This document shows, piece after piece, positions 58,549 to 64,000 of a stretch of 64,000 nt of DNA. The stretch comes from CBDCTM01 sp965222005. Lineage in GTDB: Bacteria > Bacteroidota > Bacteroidia > Chitinophagales > Saprospiraceae. Each line of letters starts with the position of its first letter. Positions within the stretch are counted from its first letter, which is position 1. The notes below the pieces were generated by a model. It saw nothing but the letters and a program-made list of their open reading frames with translations, searched no databases and was not told the DNA's origin. The position numbers and the translations under genes were made by a program. The stretch spans positions 930,001 to 994,000 of the forward strand of contig OZ244935.1 in the NCBI GenBank assembly GCA_965222005.1, in the 5' to 3' direction.

Positions 58549-59295
58549 CTACCTTGTCAATACAATGTAATCTCTGATCAATGTCTTTAAAAACAGGATA
58601 TTATCAACCGGCTGCTCTGCAATATCAAGCATTTCGGCCAAATGGCCAGTCAACTGTCTGATTGCTTTGCTGTGTGCCTCATTAGGATGCTGCCGATAGC
58701 GAGAAATGGCCGATTTGATGAATAGCATATCCTGCTCACTCAATTGCCGCACCTGCTCATAGGTAGGCTGATAATCGTCGAGGCTGTTGATTTTCAGGAT
58801 GTCTTCCAACTGAAAGCGAAGGCTTGAGCGCAGCTTGATGACGGTAGTATTGGCCGTCATATCTCCTAATCGCTGGCTTTTTGCCGAAGAGCTTATCAGC
58901 AGCGCAGCTACTATGCCAACCGACAGCAAGGTGTCGATAATATGAAAAATGGCGCGTAGCAAATAATCACTCAATTCGGGTTCTTTCCCATCGAGCCGTA
59001 CTACTTGTATGCCCATTGCCTTTTTTCCCCATGATTGCCCATTGCTCAATATTTCGGAAAACAACTGATAGGCAATAAATAAGCCGATCGGCAGGAGGCG
59101 AATGACGAGATTGGCAGAAAGAGAGGAATCGAAAATTTCTTCGGGCAGTGTGTTGACCAGCGCCAACACCAATACCAGGTAGGCCACCCCTACTATCATC
59201 ACGTCTATCAGAAAGGCCACTATCCGATCCCTTACCGACGAAAGTTCATATTCAATGGTTACATGTTGGGTAGTAGTGATTTCAATAGTACGCAT
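58549..59295 (-). CDS. RDD-family membrane protein
   Basis: A 248-residue protein. RDD signature segments are LSSVRDRIVAFLIDVMIVGV AYLVLVLAL (N-terminal helix with the Arg and Asp pair), LIFIAYQLFSEILSNGQSWG KKAMGIQVVRLDG and RAIFHIIDTLLSVGIVAALL. Three membrane helices are predicted (about 27-48, 90-110, 130-150) and a helical cytoplasmic tail follows. RDD proteins are of unknown function, possibly transport. It is divergent from the SpoIIM-like gene and belongs to its cluster. Confidence 0.87.
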   Translation of the reverse strand: MRTIEITTTQHVTIEYELSSVRDRIVAFLIDVMIVGVAYLVLVLALVNTLPEEIFDSSLSANLVIRLLPIGLFIAYQLFSEILSNGQSWGKKAMGIQVVRLDGKEPELSDYLLRAIFHIIDTLLSVGIVAALLISSSAKSQRLGDMTANTTVIKLRSSLRFQLEDILKINSLDDYQPTYEQVRQLSEQDMLFIKSAISRYRQHPNEAHSKAIRQLTGHLAEMLDIAEQPVDNILFLKTLIRDYIVLTR

Positions 59296-59329
59296 CAGGC
59301 AATATTAAATTGAAACGGCTGTCAGATAC

Positions 59330-59424
59330 TATATATACTGATAGTGAATTCATTAAAGTTTTTAAATCACAAAAAAAATTCACCATTGCAAATAGTTTGT
59401 GTTTATACGTTTTTTTTTCTAAAC
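59330..59424. repeat. Dispersed intergenic repeat, copy B
   Basis: The counterpart of 11731-11816. Shared blocks are TATATA, ATTAAA, TTTTTAAA-TCA, AAT-CACCAT-GCA-ATAG and a T-run ending TCTAA. It lies between the divergent RDD and SpoIIM-like genes, so it may overlap their promoters. Confidence 0.45.
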
Positions 59425-59492
59425 TGTGCTTTTTGATTTAACCTCGGGCGGCTAATCGTTCGAATTTGATATCTCAGCTTTTTTTAACCTGA

Positions 59493-61358
59493 ATGAGAGA
59501 AACGAGTTTCATACGGCAAAATAAAAAAAAGTGGAAAGAATTTGAGCAAATCCTGGCCCGGCAGGATAGTGAGCCGGAGCAGCTCAATGAGCTCTTCGTA
59601 CAGATCACCGATGATCTTTCCTACTCGCGCACCTTTTACCCCAATCGCTCGGTTAGGGTTTACCTAAACAATCTGGCACAGCAAATCTTTTTCAGCCTTT
59701 ACAAAAACAAAAAGACCCGATTCGGCAAGCTCATCTCTTTTTGGACCGAAGAGCTGCCACAGCTCGTGCATCAGGCCCGGCCCGAATTTCGGCTTTCTTT
59801 TTTACTCTTCGCACTCTCCTTTTTCATAGGCATGGTTTCGTGCGCAATGGATCCCGACTTTCCAAGAGCCATCCTGGGCGATGCCTACGTGGACATGAGC
59901 CTGGAGAACATCGAATCGGGCGATCCGATGGCTGTGTACAAGCAGCGTGGCCAGTTTGGCATGTCGCTTGGCATCACTGCCAACAACCTCTTTGTAGCTT
60001 TTCTAACTTTTGTGCTGGGAGCTTTTTTCGCTATCGGCACGGCAGCTATCATGTTGAGCAATGGCGTTATGGTGGGAGCCTTCCAATATTTTTTTTACGA
60101 TCAAGGCTTGCTCCGCGAGTCTTTTTTGACGATCTGGACACACGGAACCCTGGAGATTTCAGCTATCATAATTGCCGGAGCAGCCGGACTGACGATGGGC
60201 AAAGGGCTCATCTTTCCAGGCACTTTGAGCCGGCTACAGGCTTTTCAGATATCTGCCCGGCGCGGTCTGAAGATCATGATCGGCATTACGCCAATCATCA
60301 TTTTGGCAGGCTTCATTGAAGGCTATCTCACACGCTACACGGAAACACCTGACATCGTAAGGGCACTTTTCATCTTGCTCTGCCTGAGTTTTGTACTGGG
60401 CTACTTTGTGTGGTACCCCCGGCTGATGGCCCGGCGCGGCTTCAAGCTGCCTTTGCGCGATACAGAGTTGCGCCCTGACACCTTTCAACGTATTGCCCTC
60501 GATCGGATAAAGCCGGCAGGAGAGGTATTTGCTGAAGTATTCATTCTCTGCAAAAGGCACCTACAGTATGTGGCGGGAGTAGCCTTTGCAATGGCTGCTA
60601 TCTATTGCCTGATGGCCTTCCCCTTTGCCAACGAATTGCCTGCGATTGTATTCAACTATAAAGCTTACTTTTTGGGTACCCTCTTTCATTTGGATCAGTT
60701 TTTCATCAATGAAGAAGCCCCCTTTCTGTTACTCGCTATTGTAGCCATTTTCACAATTTGTATCTATTACTTATATCCTCGCCTGACCGGCTATCTGGCT
60801 GAGGATTATCCACATGGCACTATTGTTTTAAAAAGCAGGCTGCACCACTTTCTGACTTCATTCGTCACCGCCATGCTGTTGGCCCTTCTCATTGTGTCGA
60901 ATAGTTGGTACACCTTGATTTCATTCATGCTGGTGGCACCAATACTCTTGCTTTGGGCCTTTGTGATGCTCAAGGAAAAGGCCAAGCCGATATTGGGCTT
61001 CCAGCGAACACTTTACTTAGTCAGCGGGGCTTATGGAAGATTGCTGGGGTTGTTTGCTTTACTCTTCTCGGTGAGTATGCTCTTTTTTGCCATCATGGAT
61101 ACGTCCTTTGTTTGGTTTTATTTTGAGCTTATCAGTTGGAATCTGCCCTTTGAGCAGGAGCTGCTCGATCAGATTGGCGCCGTGATCATTACCTTTGTCA
61201 ATATATTTGTGCTTTCCCTGATTTTTATTTTTATACTAATCGGAATAGCCCTGTCATACTTCAACCTGTTGGAAATAAAGGAAGCTTCGGGCTTGTTGCA
61301 AAAAATCCAAGCCATTGGCCTGGGCAAACAGATTCAGGGAATCGATAAAGAAAATTAA
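59493..61358 (+). CDS. SpoIIM/DUF95-like membrane protein with an extra C-terminal membrane domain
   Basis: A 621-residue protein. The first ~90 residues are soluble (RQNKKKWKEFEQILARQDSE). From about 98 to 310 is the stage II sporulation M-like membrane domain (FRLSFLLFALSFFIGMVSCA, GITANNLFVAFLTFVLGAFF AIGTA, THGTLEISAIIIAGAAGLTM, GLKIMIGITPIIILAGFIEG). About 300 more residues add five or six further helices, roughly doubling the family length (~320 in most Bacteroidota). The family, despite its name, occurs in non-sporulators beside MoxR, DUF58, DUF4129 and DUF4350 genes and is probably an envelope protein. It starts a four-gene plus-strand run ending in MoxR. Confidence 0.87.
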   Translation: MRETSFIRQNKKKWKEFEQILARQDSEPEQLNELFVQITDDLSYSRTFYPNRSVRVYLNNLAQQIFFSLYKNKKTRFGKLISFWTEELPQLVHQARPEFRLSFLLFALSFFIGMVSCAMDPDFPRAILGDAYVDMSLENIESGDPMAVYKQRGQFGMSLGITANNLFVAFLTFVLGAFFAIGTAAIMLSNGVMVGAFQYFFYDQGLLRESFLTIWTHGTLEISAIIIAGAAGLTMGKGLIFPGTLSRLQAFQISARRGLKIMIGITPIIILAGFIEGYLTRYTETPDIVRALFILLCLSFVLGYFVWYPRLMARRGFKLPLRDTELRPDTFQRIALDRIKPAGEVFAEVFILCKRHLQYVAGVAFAMAAIYCLMAFPFANELPAIVFNYKAYFLGTLFHLDQFFINEEAPFLLLAIVAIFTICIYYLYPRLTGYLAEDYPHGTIVLKSRLHHFLTSFVTAMLLALLIVSNSWYTLISFMLVAPILLLWAFVMLKEKAKPILGFQRTLYLVSGAYGRLLGLFALLFSVSMLFFAIMDTSFVWFYFELISWNLPFEQELLDQIGAVIITFVNIFVLSLIFIFILIGIALSYFNLLEIKEASGLLQKIQAIGLGKQIQGIDKEN

Positions 61359-61364
61359 TACTCC

Positions 61365-62141
61365 ATGAAAGCCTCCAGGCTCTCCATCGCCAGTTTTCTG
61401 CTACTCTTTGCCGTCATCGGGCAACTGGAAGCGCAACCCTCGCCGGATTCGGCCTATGTGGAGTCGGAGCGCATGATACAAGAATTTGACACGCAGAATT
61501 GGGCCCAAATTACCAAAGATATTGACTACAGCGGCCGCTTTGAGGAAGATGATTATGAGCAGGAAGATGAGGGAGAAGGTATCGGTGCACCATTCGACAA
61601 TAGCGACAGTCTGCGCGGCGGGCAATTATCCAGCAATGCTTTTTGGGCCGGCTTTTTCAAAATCCTGTTTCTAGTAATCATGGTTGGGCTACTGGTAGCT
61701 CTGGCCTATTACATCCTGGGCGGAAACCTCAGCAGGCCGCGCAACAGCAAATTGCCAGAGGTAAATACCCAGATCACCATTGAAAAAATTGAAGACAATA
61801 TTCACCAAACCGATCTCGAAAGGCTGATCAGCCAGGCCGTAGCAGCGCACAACTACCGCCTGGCGGTACGACTGTATTATCTGGCCATCATCAAGGAGCT
61901 CTCTACAAACAAGCTCATTCGCTGGCGCAAGGAAAAGACCAATCGCGATTATCTGCGCGAGCTGCGCCAAGCTCCCGTATATGAAGCTTTCCAGGAAGCA
62001 ACGCGTATCTTCGAACGATGCTGGTATGGCAACCGCCCCCTGGCTGCACAGGATTTTGACCAGCTTCAACCGCAGCTCCGCCAATGGGTGGTAGCAGCCC
62101 AAAAGGCTCCTTCATCCTCAAGCCCTTCTACCGATGGATAA
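61365..62141 (+). CDS. DUF4129-domain membrane protein
   Basis: A 258-residue protein: signal-like N-terminus (LSIASFLLLFAVIGQLEAQP), an acidic linker (SGRFEEDDYEQEDEGEGIGA), a membrane helix at about 93-117 (FFKILFLVIMVGLLVALAYY ILGG) and a C-terminal DUF4129 region (AAHNYRLAVRLYYLAIIKEL, IRWRKEKTNRDYLRELRQAP, ATRIFERCWYGNRPLAAQDF). It starts six bases after the SpoIIM-like stop. DUF4129 proteins belong to MoxR-linked clusters and often to transglutaminase-like systems. Confidence 0.87.
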   Translation: MKASRLSIASFLLLFAVIGQLEAQPSPDSAYVESERMIQEFDTQNWAQITKDIDYSGRFEEDDYEQEDEGEGIGAPFDNSDSLRGGQLSSNAFWAGFFKILFLVIMVGLLVALAYYILGGNLSRPRNSKLPEVNTQITIEKIEDNIHQTDLERLISQAVAAHNYRLAVRLYYLAIIKELSTNKLIRWRKEKTNRDYLRELRQAPVYEAFQEATRIFERCWYGNRPLAAQDFDQLQPQLRQWVVAAQKAPSSSSPSTDG

Positions 62142-63417
62142 CAGAAGGCTATATCTGCTTTTGGGTACCGTGGCGGTACTGCTGCTGGTGTTCTTTATCT
62201 TCACCCGCCCCAAAGCCTCCAAATTCAACTGGCGGGAGACCTACCTCGAAGCACAAAAGGATCCTTATGGCAGCTACGTACTCCATCAATTGTTGTCTTC
62301 TTATTACGCCGATCATACTTTTAAAGAAATTGGTGAAAAAGTAGCTGCCGAGCTACCCGCACGTACCAGCAATCCGGCAAGCTATGTGTTGCTTGGCGAA
62401 GGAATGTATCTCGACAGTACCGATGTGGCCCGTTTGCTGCAGTTTGTCAGAAACGGCAATCAGGCTTTTTTGGCCAGCAAAACCATTCCTTTCGACTTGA
62501 TGTTCGACCTTTATTACGAGGAATGCAACGGCCAGTTTTGGGACGATTACAGCTATATTGAAGACTCTCTCGTGACGGTCAATTTTTTTCATCCCGATCT
62601 AAGGCAGCAGGGAGGTTTTCAGTTTGAGTATGTATATCGGCATCAGCCGGAGGTGTATAGCTGGAACTTTATCGAGCATATTTATTTTTGTGAAAACGAA
62701 AAAGGACTCAAGCCGCTCGGCTTTTTGGACAGCATGCGGGTCAACTTTGTGCAAGTGCCATATGGCGACGGAAGTTTTTTCCTGCACACCAATCCGCTCG
62801 TCTTCACCAACTTCCACCTGCTCGACACGCAGGGCCTTGCTTATGCCAGCCGCGTATTTTCCCATCTGCCAGCGGGCACTATTTATTGGGATAAGGTGAG
62901 CAGGGTGGATGAAACCATTGGCCGACGGCACAACGACCGCTTGGCCAATAAACCTACCCGGCGCTTTTCTTCGGACAGTCCGCTGAAGTACATCCTGGCT
63001 CAACCGCCGCTGGCCTGGGCTTGGTATCTGGGGCTTTTGCTGGGGCTGGCCTACTTACTCTTTCATGCCAAACGCAGGCAAAGAGAGATTCCTGTGCTGG
63101 CAGCCAAACGCAACACCTCGATGGAATTTCTGGCTACCATCGGAAGCTTACACTTCATGAAGCAGGATCACAAAAAACTGGCCTTGCAGAAAACGAAACT
63201 TATGCTGGCCTACATCCGCGAGCGCTACCACCTTGGCACCCACGAACTGGACGAGACCTTCGTGAGCCGCCTGTCGGAGCGGGCAGAAGTGCCAAACTCC
63301 CTGATTCGGCGGATTTTACAACAAAGGCAGGCTATTCATACAGCAAGCAGGATTTCGGAAAAGGAGCTGATCGATTATCATCAGGCAATGGATCAGTTTT
63401 ATAAACAATGCAAATAA
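62134..63417 (+). CDS. DUF4350-domain membrane protein
   Basis: A 427-residue protein. N-terminal helix RLYLLLGTVAVLLLVFFIFT; then the DUF4350 domain (FNWRETYLEAQKDPYGSYVL HQLLSSYYADHTFKEIGEK, YVLLGEGMYLDSTDVARLLQ FVRNGNQAFLAS) of mixed alpha/beta form; a second helix near 295-312 (PPLAWAWYLGLLLGLAYLLF); and a cytoplasmic tail (HDKKLALQKTKLMLAYIRER YHL). It overlaps the DUF4129 gene by eight bases, so the two are translated together. Confidence 0.88.
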   Translation: MDNRRLYLLLGTVAVLLLVFFIFTRPKASKFNWRETYLEAQKDPYGSYVLHQLLSSYYADHTFKEIGEKVAAELPARTSNPASYVLLGEGMYLDSTDVARLLQFVRNGNQAFLASKTIPFDLMFDLYYEECNGQFWDDYSYIEDSLVTVNFFHPDLRQQGGFQFEYVYRHQPEVYSWNFIEHIYFCENEKGLKPLGFLDSMRVNFVQVPYGDGSFFLHTNPLVFTNFHLLDTQGLAYASRVFSHLPAGTIYWDKVSRVDETIGRRHNDRLANKPTRRFSSDSPLKYILAQPPLAWAWYLGLLLGLAYLLFHAKRRQREIPVLAAKRNTSMEFLATIGSLHFMKQDHKKLALQKTKLMLAYIRERYHLGTHELDETFVSRLSERAEVPNSLIRRILQQRQAIHTASRISEKELIDYHQAMDQFYKQCK

Positions 63418-63490
63418 ACTATGGAACAAACTCTTAAATTTGAGCCGCCCTGTTTCAGGAAGCAGCATCCATTTTGATAAAATAATTTCT

Positions 63491-64000
63491 ATGCAAATTG
63501 ATGAAACAAACCCCCATTCGGACGGCCTTCAGGATTCGTTCAGTGAAGAAAAAACTAACGAGCCGATAGAGTCTCCACCTGCTCAAAACTGGCAGCAAAA
63601 CCGGCTCGACTTATCCAAAGTAGCTACTGCCGCCGATAAGGTGCGCAACGAATTGCACAAGGTAATTATTGGTCAGCAAGATATGATTGACCTGCTGCTG
63701 ACTGCCTTGCTGGCAGGCGGGCACGTACTCATCGAGGGCGTACCCGGCATCGCCAAAACACTCACTGCCAAATTGCTGGCGCAAACACTCCACACAGACT
63801 TTGCGCGGATACAGTTTACACCCGACCTCATGCCAACGGATGTGGTAGGCACCAATGTATTCAATCTCAAAGACTCGGCTTTCACATTCAACAAAGGGCC
63901 CGTATTTGCCAACATTGTACTCATCGATGAGATCAACCGCTCACCGGCCAAAACGCAGGCCGCGCTCTTCGAGGTGATGGAAGAATACCAGGTAACGGTG
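63491..64000 (+). CDS. MoxR-type AAA+ ATPase, N-terminal part (runs off the window)
   Basis: 170 codons from ATG 63491 to the edge. After a 45-residue polar leader (QIDETNPHSDGLQDSFSEEK), the AAA core reads RNELHKVIIGQQDMIDLLLT, then ALLAGGHVLIEGVPGIAKT with Walker A GVPGIAKT, and ANIVLIDEINRSPAKTQAAL with Walker B LIDEIN. MoxR ATPases act as chaperones for partner complexes, commonly with DUF58 or VWA proteins, which would be expected just beyond the window. It is separated from the DUF4350 gene by 73 bases containing an 18-codon frame of doubtful reality (63421-63477). Confidence 0.93.
   Translation, partial: MQIDETNPHSDGLQDSFSEEKTNEPIESPPAQNWQQNRLDLSKVATAADKVRNELHKVIIGQQDMIDLLLTALLAGGHVLIEGVPGIAKTLTAKLLAQTLHTDFARIQFTPDLMPTDVVGTNVFNLKDSAFTFNKGPVFANIVLIDEINRSPAKTQAALFEVMEEYQVTV

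Noticed and set aside
63421..63477. 18-codon frame between DUF4350 and MoxR genes
   Set aside because: Too short, no recognised sequence and no supporting signal; left as intergenic.

Overview
The window reads as chromosomal DNA of a member of the Bacteroidota, most plausibly a Saprospiria/Lewinella-like marine or sludge bacterium (an inference from gene content, not a computed placement). Supporting signs are a protein with a C-terminal type IX secretion (T9SS) sorting domain, two TPR-PD40 propeller-OmpA envelope proteins (one with the PorE domain order), an F-type ATP synthase operon that carries a, c, b, delta, alpha and gamma but not beta and epsilon, absence of strong Shine-Dalgarno sequences, several TTG starts, and promoter -7 boxes of the Bacteroidetes TAnnTTTG type (TACCTTTG recurs). 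No tRNA, rRNA or CRISPR array was seen.

Layout. 1-6.5 kb: a methyltransferase, an OmpA/SPOR envelope protein, then E2 acyltransferase, cinA and birA on the minus strand. 6.5-12.5 kb: rsfS-ftsH, then a tandem pair of small lipoprotein genes; the second copy is cut by a complete 1,624-bp ISKra4-like insertion sequence with inverted repeats and a 9-bp target duplication; an ORF6N protein follows. 12.5-16.9 kb: a minus-strand operon of kdsD-like isomerase, a lipoprotein with a glycosidase-like look and a 777-residue repeat protein. 17-24.1 kb: recQ, aroQ, a CAT-fold acetyltransferase, an ECF sigma/anti-sigma unit, rnpA and rpmH. 24.3-29.6 kb: atpB-E-F-H-A-G. 29.8-35.2 kb: a sugar nucleotidyltransferase, two small secreted proteins, and a membrane polyferredoxin with a flavoprotein reductase. 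35.6-44.1 kb: a T9SS cargo protein, a hydrolase, an S41 protease, tsaB, two ArsR-like regulators, lspA and a DksA-like protein. 44.6-53.4 kb: a GT28-like glycosyltransferase, pth, a radical SAM protein, a TPR protein behind a long structured leader, a PorE-like lipoprotein, a frameshifted M20 peptidase and rfbA. 53.4-59.3 kb: a response regulator, Hpt protein and hybrid kinase, rlmD and an RDD protein. 59.5 kb to the end: SpoIIM-like, DUF4129, DUF4350 and a MoxR ATPase cut by the window edge.

Most of the window is ordinary housekeeping. The parts most worth a second look are the IS-split lipoprotein duplicate, a dispersed ~85-bp intergenic repeat (about 11.73 and 59.33 kb), the alternative-hairpin leader before the TPR gene at 47836, the five-C frameshift in the M20 peptidase, the paired ArsR-like genes with palindromes, small upstream ORFs overlapping the rsfS and ftsH starts, the polyferredoxin/flavoprotein pair, and the RDD-SpoIIM-DUF4129-DUF4350-MoxR envelope cluster with its enlarged SpoIIM protein. 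I did not find a clear, self-contained new defence or mobile system.
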